Source: Sclerotinia nivalis | Taxonomy: Eukaryota; Ascomycota; Leotiomycetes; Helotiales; Sclerotiniaceae | DNA length: 64,000 nt | Assembly (NCBI GenBank): GCA_029531795.1 | Contig: JAPEIS010000013.1 | Location: 248,001-312,000, forward strand | Direction of reading: 5' to 3' | In this document: positions 47,619-60,700 of the stretch, one piece after another | Position numbering within the stretch: the first letter of the stretch is position 1 | How the letters are laid out: each line of letters starts with the position of its first letter | Program-made: the position numbers and the translations under genes | Notes under the pieces: generated by a model | Database searches by the model: none | Seen by the model: only the letters and a program-made list of their open reading frames with translations | What the model was told of the DNA's origin: nothing

Positions 47619-50600
47619 TCAAGCCCCCTGAGCCAATTCCTGTAACTTAATCTTCTCCTCATCCGTCAACGCATTATATAACTCATTAAATCCACCCACA
47701 TTTTCCCTTCCAGCCTTAACAAAGAATTCCGTCAAATAAGCTTGAGTCTCATCATCTCTATTGCGTCCAAAACCACCTCTTCCCTCTCCGAAAGCCATCA
47801 AATCCTGTTTTGTGGATGATAATCCTAAATCCAGGACATTTGGTACATCTTCCCATGAATCATCATCACAATCCTCATCCGCAAATTCCGCTGCTGCTGC
47901 TGCCGTTGCTGCATTTTGAAGTCCTGATGCCGAAAGAAGCTCTTCAATGAGGACTTTAATGATCTTTAAGGAAGCAGGAATGATGGTATATTGGTCGGGG
48001 TCTGATCGGCGTGTTAGTTGTGGTGGGAGTGCGAAGTATGGACCGTCCTTACTAAGCTTAGCCTTGGATCGAGTCATGATCCGATTGCTGGTTGGAATAA
48101 TTAAATCACCCTTAACCGTTGTTTGAGCCACACGTTGATCGTTGAGACTGAAGATTTTTGAGAGTGCGATGACACTATTTTTGATTAGTTTCTGATGATA
48201 ATTAAGTCTATGTGGGGTGATAGAATTGGAAACAAACTTTTGTCTAATCTCATCATATCCTGCAAAATTGACTGAATGTTCCAACCACTTGCTCAATACC
48301 ACTTGCAAGCCACTTTGACCATTAATCTGAATTTGATTCAAGAATTCGACAACATCATGTGCTCCAACTAAAGATAAGCGAGCAAAGACCAAAATCAAAG
48401 ATTGGATGAAGGGGGCAGCCTCAGCAGTAGCTAGACGTGTAGCAACTGCTCTCAAGAGTTGTTCTAGATATGGCCCAAGACGTTCTTGACCAGCCTTCTC
48501 AACAAGTTCGGCTGCGAGACCTCCAACTTCTGATGCTGCATTATCTTCCATAGTAGGACCGAGTAATCTATCAATAATTATTAGACAAACTTCCAAACCT
48601 GACCTACTACTCTCATCATGCCAAGCGAAGATTTGTTGATGATCATGCATAAGCATATACTTGACTGTCTCAACACCTGGTCGTAAAATGCCACCTTCAG
48701 TGGTAGTCATCAAAAGTCGATTTAACTTAGGTAATGCTGCAGCAACGTATCCAGGGGGTAGCGGCTCGGACCCATTCTCGGTAAGGAGCGCAAGTAATTC
48801 TGTGGCAAGCTAATGGCAAGTCAGCACCGGGTATTTATACTGAAAGAAGTACAATATCTTACCTCAACCAAAGGATCATCATCAGTCATAATTCCCACAT
48901 CGAAAGCACCCGTTAACGAAGGCAAAACCTTGGTACATAAAGCTGTGTAACCCTCCCCACCAGCAAATGATGTAACAATATCCTCAAACGTTTCAGTGAC
49001 CAACATAGTCAATTGGAAATTTGAAGCACCATGCTTTGCAAGAACGAACAAAAGATCCATAGCTCCTCCGTCATTTGAAAGTGTAATTCTTGTATCCATT
49101 TGAATTGTAGATCTCAAAGATTCCACCAATGTGACAAGAAGATCATCTGCAACTTCAAGCTCCGTAAGATCTTTCGAGTAAAGGAATTCGGATATAGAAG
49201 AGAGGATCGTGAGCTGGCGATCAGCAGGTACAGTATGAGCTTTAATGAACCCTTGTAAGGATTTTATACAAGAAACTTTAACAACTTCGGCTTCGTCCCT
49301 ATTGACAGCACCAATGGTGCGATCAAGTAATGCAAGAGCTACATTAGGTAAACTTTGTACAAGATTACCAGCAACCAAATATCCTCTGGCTCGTAATAAA
49401 GGTTCTTCTCCTCTGTTGATAGAATAATCGATAAAAGGTAAGAAAGCTCCGGAAATTTCGGGGTTAATATCTTTTTCGACATCCAAGAAATCGTTTGTAA
49501 GTTGAGTGAGAAGGAATAAAACTGCCTCTCTGATTCTCCATGTCGCGGCATTCGATGAAAATATCATTTGAGTGTATGCTAATAAACCTTCAAAAGCACC
49601 ATGAGATAACCACTCGCCAAGTTTGATTAAGAGGTCTCCACAAGCCATTCTAAGTGTGTATTGTGTGGTAACGGATGTTTCCTCTGCCAAAAACAAATTG
49701 ACATCAATATCCCACAACTCCTCTTCTTCCTTGGGAATTTGCGCGTAGTTTACAGCAAGCTTCATAACATCAACAACCCAAGGGGTGGTAGACACGCTAG
49801 AATTTGCTTGTAATTGAGCCTCAAGTTCTTTCTGTACCGGTGGAGCCCTCAAACATGATTGTAAAAAGTCGAGTTCTTCCAGTACCAAGAAATCCAAAGT
49901 ATATGGCAAATTATCCGCATCCTCCATACGACCTTGCATATCATTATCGACATACATCTCTTGATGTAAACTTTGTACAGTTGTTAATTCTTCCCAAGTA
50001 GCACTGAACAAAACTGGACTTTGTGGAAGTAATAATGCTGGAAAAACCGATTTAATCTTCATCAAAGTCTTAACAACCTGTAATTTTAGTGCAATTACTC
50101 CACGCCATTGTTGATCGACTGGCCCATCCTCTTCTCCATCTTTTGGTGGTGCAGGTAAAGGTTGCTTCATGATAGCCAAGAAGTATGGTGACCAAGATAC
50201 CAAGACCTCCTCCGCAAACGCTTTAACTTCTGTTCCATGTTCGTCCTTGACCATATCCATAATATCAAAAGTTCCTCTGAAAACCGAGACGGCCAATGCT
50301 CGTAATGATCCTTTTCGCGCATCATTAATCGCTACACCATAAACTGTATTGACGATATCTCGTGCGACGGAAAAGAATTGATCTTCACTCAAACTATCCT
50401 CAACAACATCTGCCAACACTTTCAATGATCCATGTAATTGTAAATCTGTACCAGTTTGAATAATATGTAGAATAGTTGGAAGGAGATCTGGCCATTGATC
50501 TGGATAATCGACATTGGCAATTTTGCTAACTACCATACTATTCACCGAATCATACATATATTAGCAATTGCGATTTCAACCCAACATGTTTACCCCTCCA

Positions 50601-50991
50601 TCAGTGAGTACCAAGGTACAAAGTCGAAAAGAAATTCCACAAACCTAGCTGCACCCTTAATCTTTCTTGTATCTACATCACTCGTCGCCAGCTCCAACAT
50701 TCGTGCTCTGATCTCCGCTTTTGCGCCCTCCTCAATGTGAACAGTCGGCATACCATTATCATCCACACCAGTCCAATTACCACTAACAAAATTCTTTAAG
50801 TTTAACAGAGCCGCTTGTCGAAGTTCAGAAGCGACGGTTCCATTAGAAGCAATTAAAGCAAGTGTAGAAGGGAAAGCCGGATCATTCTGAGCAGTTTGTA
50901 GATAATGTTCTGCTTGTCTGCGGGGTCCATCTGCAGATGATTGAGTATCTGCAAGTATTTGAAGAAGTTGTGTTTCGTGTGGTGAAGCCAT
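47619..50991 (-). CDS. kap114: Importin-beta family karyopherin (Kap114 / importin-9 type)
   Basis: Three exons, 50645-50991, 48863-50537 and 47619-48809, give 1,070 aa, close to the family's usual 1,000-1,040. The N-terminal IBN domain is seen in RRQAEHYLQTAQNDPAF..LALIAS. HEAT-like repeats follow, including DYPDQWPDLLPTILHIIQ and LHGSLKVLADVVEDS, typical of the Kap114/importin-9 group. An acidic loop (EFADEDCDDDSWEDVPN) near the C-terminus is also characteristic. These importins carry TBP, histones H2A-H2B and other basic cargo into the nucleus. Introns sit at conserved codon phases (GCT AG | T ATG; GAG | CTT). It is divergent from rev7, with a 664-base shared upstream region. Confidence 0.94.
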
Positions 50992-51655
50992 ATTTGATAC
51001 GGAAATTATGAAATCAAGTATGAGAAATGAAAGTAAGAAGGAATAAAAGAGAAGGTTATTATAAGTGATTGAGCGACACCTTTGTATTGTAGGATGATGA
51101 ATGAGAATAAATTTGTGGGAGAGTTGTTGGAACTAAACTTAGTTAACCCGGTAGGTTAGGTCGCGGTTATTGGTTAAAGGTTATTGGAAATTCGCGCGGC
51201 TTTTGAAAGATATGATTTGACCCCACAATATACCAATGAATGGCGGCAATTTTTAAGAGGGGTTGGTGACGCACGGTGATTGATGATGATTATTGATAGC
51301 TTCGTGCTAAAAAGTTTGACAAGAATATTTACGGAGTAGTACTGTTTTGTATTGGTTTCTACGGCAAATCCAAATGCCATCGGGAGCGGAAGGCGACAAT
51401 ACTTAGGTAGTTTCAAGTTGGTGAAATACCTACACTAAGATGGAATTACGATAGCTGCAATACATATACCGAACTCTACGAATACGGTCCACATCCAAAG
51501 CCAGCGGGGAAACAAATACTCGGCCATCCATCTAAGAAAAAAAGTTACTCCTTGAACAAACTCCTCTCACACAGCAGAAATAAAGCTCTCCAAAGCTTCA
51601 AAAACGTCCTCAACTCCTACGATATCCTCGCAACAACAATTATAATCAACGCACA
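50992..51655. promoter_or_regulatory. Divergent promoter region, kap114 / rev7
   Basis: ATTGG (reverse CCAAT) occurs at 51169-51173 and 51183-51187, about 180 bases upstream of the kap114 start, which suggests HAP-complex sites. One copy of TACGGAGTA lies at 51330-51338. No gene is seen. Confidence 0.4.
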
Positions 51656-52508
51656 ATGCCAACACGTTCTCCACCCCTCGGCACCCCTCACTCCCTCCAC
51701 ACCCACCTCCTCTCCTTCCTCACCCTCTCAATCCACACCATCCTCCACGCGCGCGGTCTCTACCCCAAAAATACCTTTCTCCTAACGCGCGCCTTCAATT
51801 TTCCGTAAGCGATCCAAACTTCCCATCTACTCTATCCCTCCAACCTAACACATCACCAGCGTACCCCAAAACCGACACCCCCAACTATGCGCCTACATCA
51901 ATTCCTGCATCACCTCCCTAACCCCTCACCTCCAATCCGGAAGCATCAACACCGTCTCCATCGTAATTTACTCAGACACGACCCCTTCCCTCGAAATCCT
52001 CGAACGCTACATCTTCAACCTCTCCTCCTTCCCCTCTATTCCCCCCAGCGAACGCTTCACCAACTTCGAATTCCGCGGCATCAACGAAAAGAATGAAATA
52101 AAAAATATAGACGTAGAAGAAGAATTACGCGCCACGTTGAGGAAATTATCTTACAGTGCTGAAAAATTAGAAGATTTGAAGAATCCGGAAGAATGTACGT
52201 GGGGTCTTGTGATGGAGTTGAAGGAGGATGAGGATGGGGAGGGAAATGCACCGATTTCGCATCCGCAGGTTTGGGAACCGGCGGTGCCGGAGTTGCAGGT
52301 TAGGAGGGGGGATGTGAAGGGGGAGGGGATGGTCAGGGATAGTGCGCTGGAAGCGGGGATGGAGGGGAAAAAGGAGAAGAAGGAGAGTCGAGTTGGAAAA
52401 GCGAGGGGCGGAGTGAAGAGTACGGCGATTAGAGCTGTGGAAGTTGGGGAGTTCATCATGGAAGCTTGGATTGAAGAGGGGAAGCGAAATTCGAGGATCA
52501 AAACCTAG
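51656..52508 (+). CDS. rev7: HORMA-domain protein, Rev7 (DNA polymerase zeta subunit)
   Basis: Exons 51656-51804 and 51860-52508 give 265 aa. The HORMA core is recognisable: HLLSFLTLSIHTILHARGLYP, then the fungal Rev7 signature FNFPVPQNRHPQLCAYI across the intron, then INTVSIVIYSD. Rev7 bridges Rev1 and Rev3 in translesion synthesis and has roles in double-strand break repair. The C-terminal 80 residues are Lys/Glu/Gly-rich and variable. The ATG at 51656 is the first in frame after a stop, though fungal Rev7 often has a few more N-terminal residues, so an upstream mini-exon is possible. Codon use is markedly C-rich in the first exon. It is divergent from kap114. Confidence 0.85.
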
Positions 52509-53675
52509 GCTCCCAAGAGCAAGAGGAAGGTCATGAGCATGAACATGAACATGATGAATCTGAGTATGACTGACGGACAACGAAGCATGCATTGCATTAC
52601 CCTTAAACCATCAAAACCACGCGAAACGAGACGACCAATACGAACATCCAACAATCCTCAGAAGGACTACCTAGATTCCAGAAAAGTACAACCCATTCGC
52701 CATCCCGACATCCCATCCATCCTTGCAATCAAAGTAACCCAATCCACAAAAGTATATAATGTAATACCATTCCTCGATTCCAAACGCGTAAGATATACCA
52801 TACCATACCATCGATACTATCTAGCCAACCCACGCACTAGAAACCATCCATTCATTCCGCTTGATTCCCTAGACCCAAAAAAACCCAACTTCACATCCGG
52901 AAAAGAAAAATCGAGAAGAGAAGAGAAGAAAAGAAAAGAAAAGAAAGCGAATCCTAGAAGCGATCAAAGCTCACGCATCGAATCCTAAAAGCGATCAAAG
53001 ATCCGAGCAGAAGAACGAACTCACGAGACTGGAAAGAAAGGAAACATCTAGCTCTCGCAAATATACACCGGGACTAATAGGCTTACTGCATCACCAACGA
53101 TTATTTATTATCCTGTACCTATCTATCTATACCCTATCTATGCTCGGATGAAGAAGAGTGTCGATTTAAGCCTATTCGGATATCACCATTTATCTTTTTT
53201 TTTTTTTTTTTTGGTAACATGTATATATATACAAGAATAAGAAGAAGGCACAATAGAATCATAATCATAATCATAATCATAATCATAATCATAATCATAA
53301 TCATAATCATAATCACAATCACAATATATATAATACGCCGATTCATAATATTCTTTACCCACAAGCAAGCAAGCAAGCAATTTACATACCGACCTACCTC
53401 ACACCAACCAAGTCGTAAGAAAAACAAAAAAGTAAATCTATAAGCTACGTACGACGACGATGTATAGAAGCAGTTTGCTCCCCCCAAATGCGCTGTAGTA
53501 ATCCATTCTAGGTAGATATCAACTTGTTACCACCCCCCCCAAAGCCCAGCCCAGCCTAGCACAGAAATTCTATGCTATATGTATGTATGTAGATAGACAC
53601 TCTCATGAAAATCACGAGAGCAATACCTGTTTCCTCTTCCCCCCCGACCGGCCCCCAACTCCCCACCCAACCAAC
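52509..53675. other. Convergent intergenic region, rev7 / LYC1-like
   Basis: Noncoding. It holds a homopolymer T tract at about 53189-53212 and an AATCAT/ATAATC repeat at about 53257-53330. The open frame at 52533-52988 is not supported as a gene. Confidence 0.55.
53257..53321. repeat. (ATAATC)n microsatellite
   Basis: About ten units of an AATCAT hexamer, grading into AATCAC at the right end. Confidence 0.9.
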
Positions 53676-54830
53676 CTAACACCAGCCATACTTTTCATTT
53701 CCCACCCACTCAAGCTCATTTACCGTTCCCTCTCCCTCACCATACCACATCAAACTCGCCACACTTTCCTCCTCTCGTTCCACCCTCTGATGTGCCCCCT
53801 CCCCACCCAAATCCGACCTATCCAACAATTGCTCCACCAAGCGCGTCGGGTTCCAAAACTGCACATCTTTCATCTTCCACTCCCCTGCTTCCATCTGCGC
53901 GTACCGAAGCACACTTTCTAAATTCCGCGCATTCTCCTCATTATCTACTTCATCTTCTATCACCAATCTTAAAATATGAAGACAATTGCTTGAATTGGGG
54001 GAATCGATTGGATTATAATATCCACGGGTCCAATAAGCCCATACGCGGGAACCTAGCTCTGAACCAGCGATTGCGCCTTTGATTTCGGGGGCGTGCCCAA
54101 AAATAGGAGTGGACATGATGTTTTCGCGGAGGTGGTGCCATTGGATTGTTGCGTGGTCAGGGAGGAGTGCAATGTGTGTTTTGTCGTCTGAGGCGCGTTC
54201 GAGGACGCGTCGGATGTATTGGACGTCGAGGGCGCAGAGGACGGGGATATATTCTGGTTTTAAGGGGGATGCTAGACTGGTTTCTAGAACTTTAGGATCT
54301 TTAGGTATAGGAGGGAGAGCGATATGAGAGCTGGGAAAGGGAAGCCAGCCGTGATTTGCGTAGAATTTCTTTCCAATGTCTGAGAAGAGAATTGAGGCGG
54401 GGATTTGTGAACGCCCGGGAATATTGGGATCGAGTTGCCATGTTCGAAGGATGGAACCTAAATCGGACATCATTCTAGATGCATATCTGTGGCCTCTGTT
54501 TTTGGGAGGACAAAATACACTTCCGACGGAATGAATGATGACTTCTTCGACTTTTCCTTTCCTTGATATGAATGCTCTTTTGCGGAGGGATTCACAGGAA
54601 GCGTAAATTTCTCTCGAGTTTGGAGGGGCATTTTTGTCGACCAGACACCAGTATGTCATTCCATCATCTGATGTTAATGGGACGCTTGCGAGATATTGTT
54701 CTCGATGAAGATAATCTGATTTGGAGAGTGCTTTGCCCCATTCTTCATAGTTGAGATTCCAGGTTGCTAGTTTCTCTTCTGGAGTAGGATGTGCCAGATG
54801 AAGATCTGGAGAGTTGTAATCGGGAAACAT
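53676..54830 (-). CDS. lyc1: LYC1-like GNAT acetyltransferase
   Basis: An uninterrupted frame of 384 aa. It has the family's N-terminal block TPEEKLATWNLNYEEWGKAL, then LTSDDGMTYWCLVD, the CESLRKRAF element and the central acetyl-CoA-binding-type segment SVGSVFCPPKNRGHRYASRM, where R-x-x-G-H-x-A resembles GNAT motif A. FSDIGKKFYANHGWLPF follows. Yeasts use LYC1 (lysine N6-acetyltransferase) in lysine catabolism, but many filamentous fungi carry paralogs of unknown substrate, so lysine is only a possibility. The gene has no introns, unlike its neighbours. It is divergent from the RBR ligase gene, 2.9 kb away. Confidence 0.88.
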   Translation of the reverse strand: MFPDYNSPDLHLAHPTPEEKLATWNLNYEEWGKALSKSDYLHREQYLASVPLTSDDGMTYWCLVDKNAPPNSREIYASCESLRKRAFISRKGKVEEVIIHSVGSVFCPPKNRGHRYASRMMSDLGSILRTWQLDPNIPGRSQIPASILFSDIGKKFYANHGWLPFPSSHIALPPIPKDPKVLETSLASPLKPEYIPVLCALDVQYIRRVLERASDDKTHIALLPDHATIQWHHLRENIMSTPIFGHAPEIKGAIAGSELGSRVWAYWTRGYYNPIDSPNSSNCLHILRLVIEDEVDNEENARNLESVLRYAQMEAGEWKMKDVQFWNPTRLVEQLLDRSDLGGEGAHQRVEREEESVASLMWYGEGEGTVNELEWVGNEKYGWC

Positions 54831-57701
54831 GTTTGAGAGCAGCTGAAAGAATGAAGAATGAAAGCTAGATTATGAGATCCTTTGTCTTTGTGTTATCTGG
54901 CTCTTTAATAAAGTTATTCTATTCCCTCTATTGTGGGGCATTGAAATGAGGAGGAAGCAGGCAGGATCCCTAAACAAAAGGAATACTAGGTAGATAGTAC
55001 CGACTGACTGTGGGGAAAGCGCGCTCTTTGAAGGAATTCAATACCTACCTACCTTCTCAATACGTACCTAGGTAAAACAATCAAAGGCAAGCTAGAATGC
55101 AAAATAGCTAGTGAAATGAGCCGAGCGATCAGCAATTGGTGAATAGATACATATCAAATGATCATACTATCGCATGAAGCTGAATTCTTCTTAGTCAGAG
55201 CTCTTGCCTTTAGAGGTATCGATAATGCTTAATCACTTCTTGTTCGTATTTTGGAGGTTGATGGTTGGTGGTTGGTGGTTGGAGTAATTTGATGAAGAAA
55301 ACGGTGAGATTGGGGGCCGATAATAACCGGATTTATCAAGGGATTGATTGTGTTGGATTTCCGCTTATCTGCAGCACCGTAAATTGAAAACAAATAGAGA
55401 TTCATTCTCTTTTGATTATTTCTTCGATACTTGAGTCGATGCATATGTGATTGAATATGGGATTGCATATGGGATTGCATGTAAGGACATACTTATGGCC
55501 ACAGATTGAATCGAAATGGAGTTGAGTGCAGTTGGGTTGGTAAGGTTGTTGCTTCAATTTCTATTACCGAGATATGGCTTATCGGCAATGTGATGCTGTC
55601 ATTACTCGTACCCTACATATCGATAAGAAATGATCATCACCATGTGAAAGAGAGATATATTAACCTCGAGAAACGATTAGGTAATTGAGTACTTGGTACT
55701 TGGTAGACATACATATGTATGGGAAATATTGGTGGTAGAATAAACGAGAATTCTCATTCTAATCCTTTTTACTCTTCATCTTGATGCGAGTTAGAAATTG
55801 ATCATCTCTGCTGGATAATAATATTCAAAATAACCGTACCGTACCGTACCGTACGTACATCGATCGACAAAGATATCATAACATCCGTATTCATTCTCCA
55901 GACCTGGATTTAAGTTGGGGATCTAAATATATGTAAAAGAGTAAAGAGTACCGATTTGAAGTGAGAACCTGAGTACAACCCTAGAAACGTGTAATATGTT
56001 CTCACTGGACCGATTCAATACGATCGTGACATCCCTCAAATGTTGTGTTCAACTACCCAAACTCCCATGTATGAGAGATGCTAAGAAGAATTTCCCGATC
56101 AACGATACAGGATCGTATCGGATGTGGTGGTATTTTGGTGTGAATGAAGTTATGTTGTGTGTCTTCTTTTTTGGAAATAAATTACATATTGCTAGGGAGG
56201 TGGGTACATGAGAACCATTCCAGAATAATTCCATTGGTGATGTGAGAATGAAGTGAAGGAAGGATGATGAGTGAAGATGGGTGAAGATGGGTGAAGGTTG
56301 ATTGATTTGTATTTTCTCATTGAATAATTTCACAAGTGAAGTAAGAAATTGATTTGATGATAACCTCGTAAATCTATTCCATTCAAAAATGATCAAGTGA
56401 TAGTACTAGGGAGATAGTAGATACCGTAGCTAGTAAATATTTCATCAGCCCGTTCTAGAAGAATTCCGTTTGTGTGCACTCCTCTTGGTAGGTAGCATCA
56501 TTTCAAATGTGAGCGTGGGGGTTTCTTTTCCTTCCCCTCTCATCCACAGCCCAGCGATCTTTATAAGTCTGTGCTTCATTTGACAAGGTATAAAAATGTG
56601 GAAGAATACCTAGTAATAAGTGGAGGTGGAGAGAATTGTCACATTCAACCTATGATATTGTTTGATTCTTCACATCACCAACATGGATAAATTAAATTTA
56701 TCCATGATCAAATCACTAGCTTCCCTTTTTCCTTCCCATTTCACTGACTTCTGCCTTCAAAAAATTAACCTACCTACCTTCTACCCACCTTCTACCTACC
56801 TTCTACCTACCTACCTACCTTCTACCTACCTACCTACCTTCTACCTACCTACCTACCTACCTACCTACCTACCTTGTTAATTTGTATTGGTGTTCATTCT
56901 TTACTATGATTAGCTATCTAACAAACTGTTGGTGATAGTCATAACTTCTATTTTAATCTTTTTGGCAAGTTCCACTTCTATCTCATCTCATCTTCTTCAT
57001 AAAGTACTTTCCCACCACTTAATTTCACTTCACTTCACTTCAGTAATAAAATCAACGTACTTTAATACTTATTACTTACTACCTACCTACCATTCACACC
57101 ATCCATCGTTCACCAGTTGTATATAATATAAAATAGGTATAAAAAAAATACCTACCGGGATATCATACGTTGGACTTTCTCTCCACAACTAAACAACCCC
57201 TCACTCAGAAGTCAGAAGATAAGATGCTAACTTGACGTATCTACTCCAACTCTCTGGTACAATCTCATTTACTTTCGTCTCTCAATCTTGAGACTCTTGA
57301 GAATATACCATTAATTCCATGTTTGTTTACTTCTACATATACCGAGTCATTTCTGGCGTTATCGTTTGATTTCAATTCCTTCAATCTCTATCACCTTATT
57401 CACTACACAAACGGCTTTTGAACCGATACTAAGAAGAAGCTACTGACCTCGAATCTTCTACTAGTCATACCACAGCCCTAGTACCATCACAGTAAAGTTG
57501 ATGCTCCATTACTCGGTTCATGTGGAAATCTCTGACTGTCTCTAGAATCTCAACTGTCTTTAGTCTTTAATATGCAAACGATCATTCTCACTACCTTCTT
57601 TACAAACATTCCCACTTCAACCACCTCAACTACCATGAACAACCAATTACTTACGAATTTATTTACTTGATCAACCGAGTATACGCTCTCGCCCTTTCAA
57701 T
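54831..57701. other. Intergenic region, LYC1-like / RBR ligase
   Basis: About 2.9 kb between divergent genes, with no supportable gene. It contains a short CCGTA repeat near 55837-55855 and a long TACC-type repeat at 56767-56874. A frame at 55996-56211 is judged spurious. Confidence 0.55.
56767..56874. repeat. Compound (CTAC)n / CTTCTACC repeat
   Basis: CTAC units interspersed with TTCTACC variants over about 108 bases, noncoding. Confidence 0.9.
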
Positions 57702-60700
57702 ATGAGCCAAACACTTCCACTTAGCCATCCAAATGGTCCGAGAAATAAATCAGCTTATATCAAAAATGAAGTTGACAAAATTATCGAGATTTCCGACTCC
57801 TCTGATTCCGATGATTATGAAGATGCTTATGACTCTCCTCAACTTCCCACACATCCGCCACGTCCAGAACTACCAAATCGCCCATTGGGAGGGTTTTTTG
57901 GTGCCAATAACCAGATGATTAATCTCGTCGATGATGGGGATCTCGACCTACCATATGCCTCTCGGATACCTCGACCGGTAGCCGCAGCTTTACCCAACCA
58001 TAAAATAATGAACAACCTTCCTAATGCCAAAAATGGAGAACCAGTAATAAATTGGGCTGATTGGATGGATGGGGATAATGACGAAGAAGTTAATCGTGCA
58101 TTGTGGGAAGACTATACACTTCAAGCCGAATTTAATCGATCTTCAAATCCTACTCGCTCTTTTGCCCAATCTTCTGATTCCGACCAACCGATTCAACAAA
58201 CGGCAAATAACCCGCCTCAGCCTAAAATGGAAACAAAGATGGAATGCATCAATGCAGTTGTTGCAATTTTTCCAGAAATATGTAGAGATCATGTCGCAGG
58301 TCTTTATGAAAGTGTAGCTCCATCGTCTGATCAATTGATCGCTCACATACTGGACAAAGCCGATACGGGAAGTGCTTACCCAAAATCAAAAGACGCACAG
58401 AAGGGTTTGAAAAGAAAGAGAGTACTCAGTGAAGAAGAGGAAGCTATACAAAAGTATGAAGCTACCGGCCGCATGGTTGGGCCTGCTTTATATTTGGAGC
58501 GGGCTTTGACGTGAGTATATTTTCTTCTTCTCCTCTACCACAAGGGCTTCCTCTGCTCCTCATTCCATATTCATGTGACTAACTTTTTGTAGTCGAAGCA
58601 TCCTTTCATTTGAGTTTCCACAAACCCCAATGACATTTATAGATTCGACACTCGTTTCTTCCGGTCATCGTCTTTTCACTGCCTATCGCACACTGGAGGA
58701 AGCACATAGAACTTTTGATGTCGCTAATCCACCATATAATAAAATCAAGAATCTAAGAAGGATGCCGATTGAGTACCGAGAAGAGAAGCTTGAGGAAGCC
58801 ATTCGAGGAAATGCATCGCCTGAGAAGACGGAGACTTTTAAAGAATTACAAGCGTGTCGGAACATTCGAAAGAGTGCAGAAAGTCGTCGCCTTGCGGAAC
58901 GTGAAGCACAACTTGCAGAAGAAGAGAATGAGAGAAGAGCTATAGCCGAGGGGACAATGTCGGAATGCGCATGTTGTTATTGCGACTATCCACTTAATCG
59001 CATGGTACATTGCAATAGCGAAGAGGTACTGCATTGGTTTTGCCGTGGTTGTGCACGACAAACAGCAGAAACCGAGATCGGAAATTCTAAATATGAGCTC
59101 TCTTGTATGTCCACGGATGGATGTGAAGCTGGATTTTCTCTTGAGCAGAGGTGAGTATTCCCAACTCGTTAGTCCTTTTGAATTCATACTTATTCATTAC
59201 ACAGGAACCAATTCCTAGATGAGTTAACTATCATTGCCTTGGAACGTAATGAAGCAGAAGCTGTCTTACGTATGGCTGGTATTGAAAATCTCGCGAGTTG
59301 TCCATTTTGTCCATTCGCAGCAGAATACCCTCCTGTTGAGATCAATCGAGAATTTCGATGCCAAGCTCCTGATTGCGAAAAGGTCAGCTGTCGCCTTTGC
59401 AAATTGGAGTCACATATTCCCATGACTTGCGCAGAGAATGCCAAGGCAAATGGTCTCTCAATTCGACGTCAAATTGAGGAAGCAATGTCTGCAGCAATGA
59501 TCAGGAATTGTAACAAATGTGGTACTCCCTTTGTAAAGGAAGAAGGTTGCAACAAAATGACTTGTACACGGAATGGATGTTATAACGTTCAGTGTTATGT
59601 TTGTTCCAAGTCATGCAATTACGATCATTTTAATGATGTAAGGAGAGGTGGTAGGGAAGGAAATTGTCCACTCTTTGAATCCGTGGAGGATCGACACAAT
59701 AATGAGGTTAGGAAGGCCGAAAAAGAAGCACTCGAGAAAGTTCGTGCGGAGCATCCTGAATATACCGAGGAGGATTTGAAGGTTAAGATGTCGGAAAATG
59801 TCACAAAGGACGATGAAAAGAGAAAGGCTATGGATCCACGGAATCCTAATGCCATCCTGTACAGACAAGCTATTGGTTAGTACTCCGTAGTGATTTTTTG
59901 ATGATTGATATCATAATATTATGAACTTTGGCTTTGGGAAAATAATCTTAGAGATGGTATTCTTTTGTTAGAACCATATAGTAAGAGAAATATACCATAA
60001 TCAAGGGGAAGGATGTTATGAAGTCTTTCTTTAAGTTCAATTGCGCTCGCTAGTTCTACTTGTTCTTTACAAGGTACAACTTCCATACATATTTGCTGAC
60101 TAATGGCTACACAACAGAAGAACCCCGGTTTCATTTAAGAATAGGACAAAGGCAACCACCACAAGCTCATGCTGAAAATGGTGAGTTATTTACTTTTACA
60201 TTTCAATGATATTTTTTGGGGGGAAGTTTGTTCGAGATATCAGGAGAATTGGATGGAAAGAGGGAGGAGATGTAGATGATTTACCTACCTAGTAGTAAGA
60301 GTCTTACTTCAAAGTTGAAGTCGGATATTATGATATATTCCTGTTCAGCCCTGTAGGATGGGAGGGAAGGGAAAGGAATCCGTGGGGAAGCTCTAAAGGA
60401 TCATAGGATCCCTGCTCTGGACTGGAATACAAGCTCATGCTAATATTTTATGATTAGATGATGATGGGGATGGGGATGGAAAGGAAGATGAAGTGCAATT
60501 CATGGATATCTTTGGAGATGATCTTCTTGATGGAGATGGGAATAGAGATAGAGATAAGCATGATGCATATCCCTTTGATTTCCCTGAGGATCCGTTTAAT
60601 CAAGCGATTTTTCCGAGTGAAAGGGGAGGAGGGAGAGGAAGAGAGAGAGAAAAAGAACGCATCCCAGGTCTCGGAGCGCTAAATGCGGGATTTGTAGCAG

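Noticed and set aside
52533..52988. Open frame of 151 codons after rev7
   Set aside because: Met-rich start from a repeat, Lys/Arg-rich low complexity, no motif; most likely 3' flank of rev7.
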